In this document: positions 23,845 through 36,198 of the stretch, in pieces | How positions within the stretch are numbered: position 1 is the stretch's first letter | Layout: every line of letters starts with the position of its first letter | NCBI GenBank assembly: GCA_948474755.1 | Contig: CAOLHI010001314.1 | Location: 310,001 to 374,000 of the forward strand | Direction of reading: 5' to 3' | DNA: 64,000 nucleotides | Source: Ctenosaura bakeri | Taxonomy: Eukaryota > Chordata > Lepidosauria > Squamata > Iguanidae | Made by a program: the position numbers and the translations under genes | The notes under the pieces: generated by a model | Databases searched by the model: none | What the model saw: only the letters and a program-made list of their open reading frames with translations | What the model was told of the DNA's origin: nothing

Positions 23845-23935
23845 GGACCATTTCCGCACTAGCCTGTTATAGCACGATGATTCCACTTTCAACATCCTCT
23901 GGAATCCTGGGGTTTGCAGTTTCGGGAGGGGCCAA
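23845..23935. mobile_element. Palindromic Harbinger-like MITE, left arm only
   Basis: Left arm from CCATTTCCGCACTAGCCTGT to GTTTCGGGAGGGGCC. Confidence 0.8.
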
Positions 23936-24838
23936 CTGTCCATTTTTGCACCCAAGGGCCTTTGGAAGGCACCCTGGCAAATGTGGGAGACTCCAGATAC
24001 TGTCGGACGGTGAGCCCCAGCATCTCTTTCCATTGTTACAGCAGCTGCGGAGGCTGGTATCAGAAATCTCCACGTGTGTAGGAAACACAATTCCTCCCCC
24101 TCCTCACTGCTTCCAATGTGTAGACATTAAAAGATTATTTATTTTGCTCAAACAGAAGTACATTTCTGTCTTACTAGCAGCCTCACTGGATGTTTTATGA
24201 CATGTGAATTAGCCTTAGCAATGCTTTCTCAAAATAACATTGCAGTAGAATTATTTCCGGGAATTTGGAACATTTGTTGTATTGATGCTCTTTCAGTTTG
24301 TTCTTGGTTTGGGTAAGAATTTAGTAAATGTGTAAATTTCCTTATGTTGAGGATGGAAGAAACATGAGATTTAACACCCTTGAATGTGAGAAAAAACAAC
24401 GCTAACAAGATTTCTCCATCCTGACACAGGGCTTGGAGTTTACTGTTGAATGTAAGTTGCTACCTTTTTTTTTCATCTTTAATTCCTGTCCTGCAGACAA
24501 GCACAACATGATTGTCTCCATGCTGGAAATAGCTGTACTAATTGAATTTGATTGATGCATGTGGAGAACAGTTTTGTTTCAATTCACTCTTGGAGCGTTT
24601 ATTAAAATTTGCAAATGTCTTCATATCTGAAACAGAAGGGACTTGAGACTTAAGTAAATCCAAATGCAAAAGTAAAAGCAAGACAGCAAAATGTTTGCAT
24701 CTTGACTTCAGAATCTTTGCTAATCTGCTGCAGATCACCTGGGACCCCTTCACATTACACAGTCATAGTTCCTTATGATGAAATACTGGGGTTTGTAATT
24801 TTATGAGGCACTGAAACACTCTGGCTGAGATTTTTAAA
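23936..24838. other. Unannotated A+T-rich sequence
   Basis: No gene seen. Confidence 0.4.
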
Positions 24839-24990
24839 TTGTTGTTATGTGCCTTCAAGTCGTTTCCAACTTATGGCAACCCTAAGGCAAATCTGTCATA
24901 GGGTTTTCTGGGGGATGAGTGTGTGTGATGTGTGCAAAGTGGGTTTTGATGGCTATGTGGGGAATTGAACCCTGTTACTACCTAGGGAAG
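24839..24990 (-). mobile_element. tRNA-derived SINE, partial
   Basis: Reverse of the tail: TTGTTGTTATGTGCCTTCAA then GTCGTTTCCAACTTATGGCA; the head is lost near 24983. Confidence 0.75.
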
Positions 24991-25721
24991 TACGGTAATC
25001 CCATAACTGCCAGTCCTGGAATTCCATAGGATGAAACCATAGTAGTTAAAGTGGAATAATAACACTATTATTGTGTGGTTTGAGTGGTTCCAGGATGAGC
25101 CAACAGTACTCCAAGATCTATCTTCTGCCCATCCCTGTTTTAATTTTCATTGGCAGTTTTTTTGCATGAGATGCGTCCACGTACGTAAAAGTTTCTGACA
25201 CTTGTGTCTCTCAGTGACAGCTGTTTATTTCTTGGTGTTCTCAGATACTGACCTGGCACTTTGGGGCATATTTGGATGCTGCCATCTCTCCTCTGCTTAA
25301 AGCTCTCTTTGGAGGATATTAGAGAATGAAAAATTCATTCCTATCAATTAAAGTTAATGGGAATACACACACATTGCCAACTGTGGGTCCACCAGACATC
25401 TGAAGAAAATGCCCAGCAGTGCCTTCCTCACTGGGGTGCAAGAAAGAGAAAGGAATCATTAGTCTGAATATAAAATGGTTTACATTATAGGAATTGCAAA
25501 GAGGAAAGGAAGCCACATAAACAGAAACGTTGGGATGGAAGGTTTACTGCAGTTGAATCTCTCAGGTGTAAAACTTGTATTTGAAAATGAATTCACCTTC
25601 CTGAGAATCTCAGCTTTCCTGTTGTGATTTTTTAAAAAATCTGCAAGCTTCTTGCCCAAAAGACTGTGCAAATGGGCTGATCAGTGTGCTATTACATTCC
25701 TTATTACTTTGTCGTTATTAA

Positions 25722-25945
25722 CTCTGTCAAGTCGACTTCAGGTTATGGTGGCTGTACAGACGAGAGACCAACCACCCTCCCTGCTCAGGTCTTGCAGATT
25801 CAGGGATGTGTCTTCCTTGATCAGGTCTCTCCATCTGTAATGCAGTCTTCCTCTTTTCCTTCTGCCTTCTGCCTGACCAAGCACTGTTGTCTCTTCTAGT
25901 GACTCAGATCTTCTCATGCTATGGCCAAAACACAGCAGCCTCACT
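25722..25945 (-). mobile_element. BovB/RTE-type LINE remnant
   Basis: The minus-strand piece 25738-25944 reads CFGHSMRRSESLEETTVLG then EGRRKRGRLHYRWRDLI, the conserved C-terminal block of RTE/BovB ORF2. No stop within about 68 codons, but short and isolated. Confidence 0.72.
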
Positions 25946-26070
25946 TTAGCTTCTAGGGAGAGTTTAGATCCTGTAAGTCCTATAAATCCCCTTTTTTAGG
26001 AGTCAAAATACATTAAAAATAAATGGAACAGGAATTTGCCTCCCTTTCATGGCAGCCTCCATGCTCTGCC

Positions 26071-26262
26071 CAGTGGCGGAGCTTGGAGTGTGTGGAGGGG
26101 GGGGCTATGGCACAAGAAATGTGGCCATTGTGCATGGGGGCATGGCCAGGGCACATGGGGGCATGGCCAGGGTGCGCAGGGGCATGGATACAGGCCAGGA
26201 TGCTCCAAAACATTGCCACCCAGGGCGAACCACCTCCCTGCCCTCCCATCCCTACCCAACTG
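26071..26262. mobile_element. hAT MITE with G-rich minisatellite core
   Basis: Starts CAGTGGCGGAGC, ends CCAACTG, and is flanked by an exact 8-bp duplication GCTCTGCC (26063-26070, 26263-26270). The core holds tandem GGGGCATGGCCAGGGC-like units of about 20 bp. Confidence 0.85.
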
Positions 26263-26643
26263 GCTCTGCCGAAGGGCATGGCTGGGCCCCGCTTTTGCCA
26301 CAACTCTGGCAGGAAAGGTGGGGTGCAGTGGAAGTAAATGCCTCCACTCAGAATTCTCCATGGTGTCAGTCTAGTGAACCTTCTTTTGTTGTTGTTAATT
26401 GCTGCCAAGTAGACTTCCGCTTATGGGGGCCCTATGGAAAAGAGACCAACCACCCTGCTCAGGTCACATTTCACATTTCAAATGAGTTAATTTTCTTTCT
26501 ATCAGCTTTCCTTAACGTCCAGCATTCACAACTGTACATAGAAATTACAAATGGATGGACAATCCAAACTTCAGTATTCAGCAATGTATCTTTACACTTC
26601 AGGATCTTGTCTAGTTCCATCATAGCTCTCCTTCCAGGTCCTA

Positions 26644-26793
26644 GGCCATTTCCGCACTAGACTGTTTTAGTGCTATTATTCCACTTTCAACATCCTATGG
26701 AATCCTGGGGTTTGCAGTTTAGGCTCTTAACTGTGAACCCCAGGATTCCAAAGTGGAATAATAGGACTATAACAGTCTAATGAGGAAATGGCC
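26644..26793. mobile_element. Palindromic Harbinger-like MITE, shortened right arm
   Basis: GGCCATTTCCGCACTAGACT to GTCTAATGAGGAAATGGCC; part of the right arm is deleted. Confidence 0.85.
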
Positions 26794-27524
26794 CTGGTCT
26801 TCTGCTGATTTCTTGACTTCAGTCTCCACTCTGATTAATGACAGTATGGAAAATTTTGAACTTATAGCCAACTTTTTTCCAAGGCCTCAACAGAGCAGGC
26901 AGTGACTGGGTAATACTTTCTGGCTCTCCAACCAGGCTTCCGGTTAATATTGGAAAAGTTGGTACAAAACCAGCAATTTGCTGAAGTTTACAAAACAGAG
27001 AAGTAAATTAGTAAACTGCAGTAAAATCAATAATGATTTGTCTTTTCAGTAAATAGTATAGAGAACAGCAACAAAAGGAAATTGTAAAACAGAAAAGAGG
27101 ATGTAATTAGAAAATGCACATCAGGAAAGAATTGCCTTAATGACTGGACAGGAGGGAGGGATGATGCCAGTTGTTGCCTTGTGGGCATTACCACAGCTCT
27201 GGCAGCACCGCCTCACTTTGATGCCCTTTGTGGGTAGCAATGTTACATGGAACTGAGTGAGCCTTCAGACACTTGGGAGCCAAGCCATTTAGGACTTTGA
27301 AGACAATATTCTGAACTGAGCCAGGAGATAAATGAGACAGATCAAAAAAGTAACTGAAAGTAACAACGGTTGCAGTACAGTCTTCAAGGGCAGTCCCATT
27401 AAGAGTACATTGTAGTAGTCTAACCTGGATGTGACCAAAGTTTGTGTGATGTCGCATACAAGGTGGGGCCAGAATACTGTATGCAGAAGGCAAAGCCTCA
27501 AGCAGTAACTGTGGAGCGCTAGGG
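26794..27524. other. Unannotated sequence with LINE-like 3' segment
   Basis: 27180-27490 carries a reverse LINE-like tail with FKVLNGLAPKCLKAHS in a broken frame; family not assigned. Confidence 0.4.
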
Positions 27525-28469
27525 TGTTACCCCAAAACATGGGTGATTCAGGGACCCACCCACAATGCCAGTACCTCCATGCAAAGATGGGGAAATATTA
27601 GCTCAAATTAGGAAGCCTGCAAGAACGGGGTAACCTAGCTAGATGTTTTCACCAATGTTTACAGGGTCTTCACAGGGAAGAACCAGCCAGAGATTCAAAA
27701 GTAAGTTCAAATGTATTTATTGGGGGAACTGGTTACACACACACAAGTCATACAGTCATACAAACAGTCATACACTCGCAGAAGACTAACTGAAGGAAAA
27801 TGGAGGAAACTGTTTGGATAATTTAAGGGCACAGTAGGTGATATTTACTGGTCTCGGAGAGCAGCAAGGAAGGAGTGGTGTGGCTTAGACTTGCATCTAA
27901 GGATCAGGAATTGGAGTGACAATGTGGTAACCAGCAAGCAGTCTAGCTGGCTAAAATTGTTGGCGAGGGGGCTGTTACGCACGATTTCTGCCTGAAGCGC
28001 ATGGGTGTGAATAGCTCTCCATCTGAGTAAACAATGGAGTCCACAGAGCAGACAATAAGGTCCAGAATGGTTTAGTGACCTTAGGTGACAAAGGACTATT
28101 GGATGCTGTGCCAGCTATGCAGTGGTTGGACAGGTGTGAGGCCAATGGAGAGATTAGTGGGAAGAGGCTGAAAACAATCAGCAGTTTGGTGGGAACTTCC
28201 CAGTTGCTATTGTCCAAAAGTAGAGTTGTTAAGGCTCGCTTAAGCCTATTATCTCTGGAATTACCTGGTGATTTCCTGATTATGACCTGGCTATACCTAG
28301 AGTGGGGTCTCTGACCTAGTTTACAGCGCACGTGTTTGGCCAGCTTCTTCTTCTTGCCCAGCATAGCCATTCAGTTGCATCAGGTTACATTTGATATTAA
28401 AGTCAATTAATATACTATACTTTGCCAATTAAACTATATCAAAGTGTGGGCGGGTATGGCCGGGTAACA
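27525..28469 (-). mobile_element. LTR with TGTTACCC/GGGTAACA termini
   Basis: Perfect 8-base terminal inverted repeats bound 945 bases. AATAAA on the minus strand lies near 27717. It is related to the LTR at 5104-6028 in its termini but diverged inside. The 4-base flanks do not match. Confidence 0.72.
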
Positions 28470-28731
28470 GGAGCTTGAGGTGAAAGACTGATGCAAGAGG
28501 GGGGATGAGGGGTGGCAGGAGATTAGCAACATCACCTGCATTGTCTTAACAGCACTCCCAGTTGCTCAAAAGAGGATTTTTTTTTTTAAAAAAAAGAGTC
28601 TGTAGCTCAAATAAGACATTTTATATATCCTGAGCAAAACTGATGGCTTCCAGAATCTCATTCCTAAGCCAACGATGAAGAAGACTTAAAGAGGCAGTGC
28701 ACTGGCTAAGAGGCAACTAAAGCCATTTCCG

Positions 28732-28894
28732 CACTAGGCTATTATAGCGCAATGATTCCACTTTCAACATCCTATGGACCTGGGGTTTGCAGTTTCGGGA
28801 GGGGCCAGCTGGCCCCTCCCGAAACTGCAAACCCCAGGATTCCATAGGATGTTGAAAGTGGAATAATCGCACTATAAGAGTGTAGTGTGGAAAT
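28732..28894. mobile_element. Palindromic Harbinger-like MITE
   Basis: Arms GCCATTTCCGCACTAGGCTA and GTAGTGTGGAAAT around an almost perfect inverted core. Confidence 0.88.
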
Positions 28895-29554
28895 TAGTGG
28901 TTTTGGAGAAGCTGTTTCCCATTTCTTAAAGGTAGGCCTGGAGACTGCAGGAATTTGTGCTTGTTTTTCCCTCCAGGTCAAAATAATTGATGTCAAAAGT
29001 CCAGGTTTTTACAGTGGAATTTAAGATGCCAATAGCAGCACTGAGCAGAATTTTTGTTGGCAGGGTTTCTGTGCCCAGAATTGTTCTTTGCTTCTTCTAT
29101 AATTAAGCAGAGTGAAGTATGCAAATGAAGGAAAAATACGCATTTTGTTTTCTCTGGATGAAACTGAATGTATCTGTATGTGTGTGTTTGCATTTGGGAG
29201 GGTTAAAAATATACACCAAATTATTTGTGTGCGCATTTAATTTTGAGATTTCACTATAGCTGCTTGTGCTACTGAAGAGGCAAGAAGTGTGGACATATTT
29301 TTGGAAAAATGCCTTGCTTTTTCAGCATGTGATTAAAAAACAATAACCTTGGACGTTTCTCAAAATTGTTGCAATTATGGTCTCGATTGAGAACCAGTAG
29401 CAGCAATTTCAGGGCTACTGGTTCTAGAAAACTGATTTCCATGTGACATGACCGGTTGTGTTTTTGTTTAGCCTTTGAGATATATTTATTTATGTGTGCA
29501 GAACCTGGTGATTGTGGGCCAGTGACATTTAGAGCAGAATGTGGCTAAGGGAAT
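28895..29554. other. Unannotated A+T-rich sequence
   Basis: Nothing recognised between a MITE and the CR1. Confidence 0.4.
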
Positions 29555-32288
29555 AGAATCATAGAAATGTAGAGTTGGAAGAGACCACACGGGCCATCCA
29601 GTCCAACTCCCTGTCATGCAGGAACACCCTCAAAGCACTCCCGACAGATGGCCATCAAGCCTCTGCTTAAAAACCTCCAAGGTAGGAGACTCCACTACTC
29701 TCCGAGGCAGCAGATTCCACTGCCGGACAGCCCTGACTGTCAGGAAGTTCTTCCTGAGGTTCAGGTGGAATCTCCTTTCCTGCAGCTTGAATCCATTGCT
29801 CCTTGTCCTGGTTTCTGGAGCAGCAGAAAACAAGCCCCCTCCTTCCTCTACGTGGCATCCCTTCAAATATTTAAACATGGCTATCATGTCCCCTCTTAAC
29901 CTCCTTTTCTGCAGACTAAACATACCCAGCTCTCTCAGTCTATCCTCATAGGGCATGTTTTCCAGGCCTCTCACCATTTTGGTCACCCTCCTCTGGACTT
30001 GCTCCAGCTTGTCAATATCCTTCTTGAATTGGGGTGCCCAGAACTGGACACAGTATTCAAGATGGGGTCTAACCAAAGCAGAGTAGAGTGGTACCAGTAC
30101 CTCCCTCGATCTAGACACCATACTCCTGTTGATGCAGCCGAGAATTGCATTGGCTTTCTTGGCTGCCGCATCACACTGCTGACCCATGTTCAGCTTGTGG
30201 TCTATGAAGACTCCTAGATCCCTTTCACACGTACTGCTATCCAGCCACGTGTCCCCCATCCTATATTTCTGTATTCCATTATTTCTGCCTAAGTGTAGGA
30301 CCTTACATTTCTCTCTGTTGAATTTCATTTTGTTCGCCCTGGCCCAGCTCTCCAATCTATCCAGGTCATTTTGCATTTTGATCCTGTCCTCTGGCGTATT
30401 AGCAACCCCTCCCAATTTGGTGTCATCTGCAAATTTGATGAGCATGCCCTCTATTCCTTCATCTAAGTCATTGATAAAAATATTGAACAGCACTGGGCCC
30501 AGGACAGAACCTTGTGGCACCCCACTAGTCACTTCTCTCCAGGATGAAAAGCAGCCATCCGTGATCACCCTTTGGGTTCGGTCGGTCAACCAATTACATA
30601 TCCAATTAACAGTAGCCCTGTCTAGCCCACATTTTACTAGCTTCGATGCAAGAATGTCATGGGGAACTTTGTCAAAGGCCTTACTGAAATCGAGATATGC
30701 TACATCCACAGCATTCCCTTCATCTATCAAGCTAGTAACTCTATCATAAAAAGAGATCAGATTAGTCTGGCATGACTTATTTTTGAGAAATCCATGTTGA
30801 CTTCTCGTGATTATTGCGTTGTTTTCTAAATGATTAGAAACTGAACGCTTAATGATCTGCTCCAGGATCTTTCCGGGTACCGATGTCAGGCTGACTGGGC
30901 GATAATTATTTGGGTCCTCTTTTTTTCCCTTCTTGAAGATGGGGATAACATTTGCTCTCTTCCAATCTGCTGGAACTTCTCCTGTCCTCCAAGATTTCTC
31001 AAAAATTATAGCAAGCGGTTCCGAAATGACCTCTGCCAGCTCTTTTAATATCCTAGGATGCAATTCATCTGGCCCTGGAGACTTGAATTCATCCAATGCG
31101 GCCAGGTATTCCTGTACCACCTCTCTACTTATTATGTGCCTCATTTCCTCTGCTTCCTCCCCTGCTCCCCAACCACCAGGTTGAGTGCTTGTATCCTTCT
31201 GGGAAAATACGGAGGCAAAGAAGGTGTTAAGTAGCTCTGCCTTTTCTCTCCCCCCTGTGAGTAATTCGCCATCTTCTCTGCGTAGCGACCCTACTGTCTC
31301 CTTCTTTTTCCTTTTGTTGCGGACATATTTAAAAAAACCCTTTTTATTGTTTTTAATGTCTCTGGCCAGCCTAAGTTTGTTCTGTGCTTTAGCCTTTCTG
31401 ACTTCCTCCCTACATCTCCTAGCTACTTGCTTAAATTCTTCTTTGGTGGTTTCCCCCTTCTTCCATTTCCTATACATGTTTCTCTTAACTCTTAGCTCAG
31501 CTGAGAGTTCTTTAGTCAACCATTCTGGTTTCTTCAGATGCCTTCCATTTTTCCTCCTTATTGGCACTGTTTTAGACTGTGCCGTCAGTATCTCCTTTTT
31601 AAGGAACTCCCATGCCTCCTGAACTCCTTTCCCTTTCACTATTCCTGACCACGGAATTCCAGCCAGCAGCTCCCTAAGTTTACAGAAGTCCGCTTTTTTA
31701 AAATCTAAGACGAGTGTCTGGCTACCCTTATCTTCTCCTTCCCACTGAATGCTAAATTCCAACAGGGCATGGTCACTCCCCCCTAAAGATCCAACCACTT
31801 CTACCTCATTCACAAGGTCATCCCTGTTGGTCAAGACCAGATCTAGAATATTTGATCCCCTTGTGGCCTCTTCCACCTTCTGGACCATGAAGTTGTCTGC
31901 AAGACAAGCAAGAAACTTGCTGGACCTTGCTGTCTTGGCAGAGTTTGACTGCCAGCATATATCCGGGTAATTGAAATCTCCTATTATTACTGTATCTCTC
32001 CTCTTTGAATGTTCAGTCATTTGGTTGAGGAAGGCGTCATCCAAGTCCTCAGCCTGGGTTGGAGGTCTGTAGTGAACCCCCACCAGAATATCCCTGTTGT
32101 TTCTCGCTGCCTTAATTCTTACCCAAATGCTCTCTACCTGGCTTTCTGGGTTTAAGCCCAGGATCTCTTCACAGGTGAAAACATCCTTGACATACAAGGC
32201 TACTCCTCCTCCTTTCTTGTTTGGTCTATTTTTACAAAATAGGCTATACCCCTCTATTCCTATATTCCAATCATGAGACTCATCCCAC
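29555..32288 (-). mobile_element. CR1 LINE, 5'-truncated, young copy
   Basis: The 3' end lies at 29555 with one AGAATCATAG unit, the CR1 tail motif read in reverse. The body matches the copy at 7771-10481 with only scattered substitutions and two one-base differences over about 2.7 kb. The 5' end is truncated inside the endonuclease at WWDESHDWN and abuts a rearranged hAT element. The intact frame and high similarity suggest recent insertion. Confidence 0.93.
29630..32197 (-). CDS. CR1 LINE ORF2: endonuclease (5'-truncated) and reverse transcriptase, uninterrupted
   Basis: An unbroken 855-codon frame encodes the C-terminal part of an apurinic-type endonuclease ([36 protein letters not shown]) followed by a reverse transcriptase with the FADD catalytic box ([12 protein letters not shown]), [12 protein letters not shown] and [11 protein letters not shown]. 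This is a CR1-clade non-LTR retrotransposon ORF2. The frame stays open upstream to about 32288, where it meets a TGA at the junction with other DNA; the first part of the endonuclease and any ORF1 are missing, so it is probably immobile despite the clean frame. Confidence 0.95.
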   Translation of the reverse strand: MYVKDVFTCEEILGLNPESQVESIWVRIKAARNNRDILVGVHYRPPTQAEDLDDAFLNQMTEHSKRRDTVIIGDFNYPDICWQSNSAKTARSSKFLACLADNFMVQKVEEATRGSNILDLVLTNRDDLVNEVEVVGSLGGSDHALLEFSIQWEGEDKGSQTLVLDFKKADFCKLRELLAGIPWSGIVKGKGVQEAWEFLKKEILTAQSKTVPIRRKNGRHLKKPEWLTKELSAELRVKRNMYRKWKKGETTKEEFKQVARRCREEVRKAKAQNKLRLARDIKNNKKGFFKYVRNKRKKKETVGSLRREDGELLTGGREKAELLNTFFASVFSQKDTSTQPGGWGAGEEAEEMRHIISREVVQEYLAALDEFKSPGPDELHPRILKELAEVISEPLAIIFEKSWRTGEVPADWKRANVIPIFKKGKKEDPNNYRPVSLTSVPGKILEQIIKRSVSNHLENNAIITRSQHGFLKNKSCQTNLISFYDRVTSLIDEGNAVDVAYLDFSKAFDKVPHDILASKLVKCGLDRATVNWICNWLTDRTQRVITDGCFSSWREVTSGVPQGSVLGPVLFNIFINDLDEGIEGMLIKFADDTKLGGVANTPEDRIKMQNDLDRLESWARANKMKFNREKCKVLHLGRNNGIQKYRMGDTWLDSSTCERDLGVFIDHKLNMGQQCDAAAKKANAILGCINRSMVSRSREVLVPLYSALVRPHLEYCVQFWAPQFKKDIDKLEQVQRRVTKMVRGLENMPYEDRLRELGMFSLQKRRLRGDMIAMFKYLKGCHVEEGGGLFSAAPETRTRSNGFKLQERRFHLNLRKNFLTVRAVRQWNLLPRRVVESPTLEVFKQRLDGHLSGVL

Positions 32289-32311
32289 CATTGGGATCAT
32301 CCTTGAATATG

Positions 32312-33322
32312 CAGTGGCATAGCCCTGAGTTTGGTGCCCGGGAGCGGTCCCTGAGTTTGTTTCCCCAAGGACTGTCCTTGAGTTTGCCACCTGGGCAATA
32401 GTCCCTGAGTTTGCCACCTGGGGCGGCCCCTGAGTTTGGGATGGGATGAGTCTCATGATTGAATAGAACAGGGAACAGAAACTTCCTTTCTTGCTAAATG
32501 CTAGTGTGTTTTACAACTACAGCTGATATGGTTTCTGATGTGGGAGACCGGATTGGGATCATCCTTGAATATGCAGTGACATAGCCCTGAGTTTGGTGCC
32601 CGGGAGCGGTCCCTGAGTTTGTTTCCCCAAGGACTGTCCTTGAGTTTGCCACCTGGGCAATAGTCCCTGAGTTTGCCACCTGGGGCGGCCCCTGAGTTTG
32701 CTGCCCAGGGGTGGTCTCTGAGTTTTCTGCCTGAGGATGTCCCTGAGTTTGCTGCCCCTCTCAGGGGAGGAAGGACCCATCCAAAATACCAAATAAAAAC
32801 TGCTTGATTGGCATTGGGTGATTGGACTCTGAGCATTTACACTCAGAGAGGATGCTCTGCACGTGCTCAGAGACAAACCAGTATTCCCACGGTGGCAAGC
32901 ACCCTCCCTTCCTCCCCTCCTCCCTTTCTCCTTGGAGGCTCGGTTTGGCTGGGCTCATCTCCGGCCTCGTGGGAGGGGGAGGCAGGCACCTCTCCCCAAC
33001 TCCTTGGGGCTCCTCTCCTGTCCTCTCCTCTCCTCTCCTCTTTCCTCCCTCCCTTCTTCTTTGCCCAACCGGGAGGTCTATCAGTGTCAGTACTGCTGCT
33101 TTGGTTGGAAACAGGTTTGACTCCAGATTGGGAGAGAGAGAGGGAGGGGAGGGGAGGAGAGGAGGGGGAGAAGGACAGCCCCCTTTCCCAGGATGGCATA
33201 GCACCGGTGCCTATCTAGTTGCTGGACATCTGCCAGCGTGTGGAGGGTGGCCTGGTGCCGCTCCCAAAAACATACTGCTTGGGGTGCACCGCCCCCACTG
33301 CCTCCACCTCAGTACACCACTG
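32312..33322. mobile_element. hAT element with duplicated left end and internal minisatellite
   Basis: Left terminus CAGTGGCATAGCC, right terminus GGTACACCACTG, flanked by TGAATATG (32304-32311) and TGAATAAG (33323-33330), 7 of 8 matching. The left end plus its flank is present twice (32291-32438 and 32552-32700). The interior has about 30-bp units each containing CCTGAGTTTG. The original element may be 32573-33322. Confidence 0.75.
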
Positions 33323-33330
33323 TGAATAAG

Positions 33331-34685
33331 TATGAAGTGCCACTTTAAACATCTCCTTACATGTGCTGTTCTCCCCCTATGTGAACCTCTGACATAGCCC
33401 TGTCATATTGCTGTTCCAGTGCAGCCTGTATCTTGGTGATGTGCCAGTGAGCCCCTCTTTGGGGATTAATTTTCTTGTAACACTACTTTGAGTTTTCAGC
33501 AGGTTATAGCAGAGGATTCCACATGCTATGGTGGGTGAGTGATGCTGGTGCCAGAGATAAGATACACACCATGGCAAGATTTACAAACGGCATTTGGCAT
33601 AATCCCTGAGAATATTGACCATGTCTGTCTGAAATGCTGTATTGTTACAGAAAATGAGATGTGCTTCAGAGTGAGCAGGAGAGAGACAGAGGTGCAGATA
33701 TGTGCATTTTATTTTTTATCGGACTCTTTCCAGAAGGATAATTTGCTGAATCAAGGCAACTTGCCACAAAGCAAGAAGAAGCTGGAATGGTGCATCTTGG
33801 ATTGTTTGTAGCCTGGGCATGAATGAAGAGTAGAGACAGAGAGATCATGAATGAGAAGGGAAAATGGGGGATGCAGGACTAGTCTTCCATTCTGTCTCTG
33901 CCAGTGCAGCATCAGGGCCAAGATCTACATCTCTGCCAAGAAGACTTGTGCTCACAGTAGAGGTTAAGGTGGTGGCAATATCAGGAAGAAAAAGGCAGTG
34001 ACAATAGTGTTGACAAGAAAAGGGGAAACAAAACAGCAGGAGTGGCAGTAAGAAGAGAAAGGCTGATGGCTTCAAATTGCCCATTTCTTGAATGTCTGGT
34101 TACTTGTGAGTTGGGAGGAGAGGTCCACGGAGACAAAACACTATGGGAGGAGTGGCTTGGGCATTCTCTTGTCCCATGGCAACTGTCCACTTCCATAGTG
34201 TTTTGACTGTGTGGATTTCCCTAACCTCAGAAGCCAGGCATTCAAGAAATATGTGGTTTAGTCCCAGCTGACTTCTTCTGCAGCTACCTCCCTTGCTATC
34301 TTGTATGAGTGCTGAGAATGGTAATATTGCTTGTGTCGTGTTCATCTTTGTATGAACACTGTGCCATTACCTGACTTTGGACTACAACTCCCAGAATCCA
34401 TCAACCAGCCAATAGCCATGCTGATTGGGGTTTGATCCTCCACGCTGTGATCTTCCTGGCTGAGGAATTCTGGTCCATATAGTCCAAAAATGTAACTTTA
34501 CCACGCTCTGACAACACACTATCTGCTTATCCTAGGTTCGTGGCCAGGGAAGTAAATAGGTAGAAATAGTGATTTACTTGTGGCTTAGCCAGTAGCTAAG
34601 CTGAGTTACGACTACAATTTAATGGGGAACAGTTCCAGTCCTTCTCCAGTCCTTTTCTTCGTCATTTTTTAGTTAACTTTTCTAG
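33331..34685. other. Unannotated sequence
   Basis: Contains one GGACTACAACTCCCAGAATC block at 34379; no gene seen. Confidence 0.4.
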
Positions 34686-34887
34686 GGGCCTTTCCACACT
34701 ACACTATTAGAGTGCTATTATTCCACTTTCAATCTCCTACAGAATCCTGGGGTTTGCAGTTTAGGGAGGAGCCTTTAAGATTCTCAGCCAGACAACTCTT
34801 GGGCCTCAGTAAACTACAAACCCCAGAATTCCACAGGAGGTTGAAAGTGGAATTATAGCACTATAACAGTGTAGTGCGGAAAGGCCC
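34686..34887. mobile_element. Palindromic Harbinger-like MITE, long-loop variant
   Basis: Termini GGGCCTTTCCACACTACACT and GTGTAGTGCGGAAAGGCCC with 3-bp duplication TAG on both sides. The longer loop contains CAGCCAGACAACTCTTGGG, as in the copy at 50898. Confidence 0.9.
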
Positions 34888-35116
34888 TAGGATGCGTGTG
34901 GGCTTACTCAGTGGCAGAGATGGAATATTACTTGAATGAACTGTTGTCTCATGCTGCTGCCTCATGATCTGTTGTGAGTTTTGATGAGATCATGGTACTG
35001 AGAGGAAGAGAGTGTATTTTGTACCGCAGGCTTGAGGCTTGCAGCATTCAAAACTTTTTTTAAAAAAATGTTAACATTTAGGAAAAGTAGCTCAAAGCAC
35101 AACATTCTTCAATCTG

Positions 35117-35295
35117 GGCCATTTCCGCACTAGCCTGTTACAGTGCTATGGTTCCACTTTTGACGTCCTATGGATCCTGGGGTTTGCAGTTTAGGGAGGG
35201 GCCAGCTGGCCCCTCCCTAAACTGCAAACCCCAGGATTCCATAGGACGTCAAAAGTGGAACCATAGCACTGTAACAGGCTAGTGCAGAAACGTCC
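35117..35295. mobile_element. Palindromic Harbinger-like MITE
   Basis: Arms GGCCATTTCCGCACTAGCCT and AGGCTAGTGCAGAAACGTCC with 3-bp duplication CTG. Its right end is partly repeated in tandem just downstream. Confidence 0.9.
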
Positions 35296-35380
35296 CTGGT
35301 GTCCTCCAGGCATCTAGGTGGAACCATAGCACTATAACAGGCTAGTGCAGAAATGTCTCTGGTGTCCTCCAGGTATCTAG
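35246..35380. repeat. About 64-bp tandem duplication of a MITE end and its flank
   Basis: GTGGAACCATAGCACT through TCCTCCAGGCATCTAG occurs twice with a few changes. Confidence 0.85.
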
Positions 35381-35719
35381 GGCAGTTGCATGGTGTGGGA
35401 AGAGAAGTGGAACAAAAAACCCAAAGGAGTGGGACAAAATGGAATATTGTGGTAGTGAGCATCACTGGTTGACTGAATCCCTGAACAGGAACACTCCATA
35501 CTGTAATGCACTCCATGCTGCAACAAAGATTAAATGGCCATATAAATGATTAAAATAGGCAGGTATGTTCTTGACATTCTAACTCTTATGCTAAGGCTGC
35601 TTTTCTTCTCCTGGGGAAGTGAAAGCCTCATCCTTTAAGCTGCAAAAATTGTCATCAGCAGCTTGTCTGGCTTCCAAGACTTCCACAAGTATTTGAACAA
35701 AGACTTTATCTGAGTAATT

Positions 35720-36198
35720 GGTCCTTTCTGCACGAGGCGAGGGAATCACTCCGTGCCGTTACCTACTGCTTCTTCTGGGGTCCGAAGCAACGCGGACTGT
35801 CCCTGAAGCCCTTCCGCAGGGCTCCTCCTTGATCCAGGGCGAATCGGAGCGAGATCTGCACTGCTCCGGCTTCCAAAATGGCGGCTTCCGGTGGGTCCCA
35901 ACCAACTGCTGAAGCTCGCCACACCTAAAGCCCACCCTCCACAGATTGCAGGCTCGCATTGGTGCAAGCGTGCAAATCTGCACAAGGGAGCAGGAACGCA
36001 ATGGCACGTTCCAGGAAAATAAAGACCTGTTTTTTGCGGTCTTTAGAAAACATGCTGGAGGACCACTTGGGGTCGTTTTGGAGAGGACTGAGGTGCGGAT
36101 CTCCAGTAAGTAATCCGCTCCTGGTCCGCTCCAAGGTGCAGACGACCTCCGTGAGAGGACGCACTGCCCCGTTCTAATTGCCTGGTGCAGAAAAGGCC
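35720..36198. mobile_element. Harbinger-like non-autonomous element, CpG-rich
   Basis: Termini GGTCCTTTCTGCACGAGGC and GCCTGGTGCAGAAAAGGCC with 3-bp duplication ATT (35717-35719, 36199-36201). The CpG-rich interior could be mistaken for a CpG island. Confidence 0.8.

Noticed and set aside
32761..33325. Overlapping 110-167 codon frames on both strands
   Set aside because: They fall in low-complexity GGGA/TCTCC tracts inside a hAT element.
35720..36198. CpG-rich region as a second promoter or coding exon
   Set aside because: It is bounded exactly by TIRs and a 3-bp duplication, so it is a transposon.
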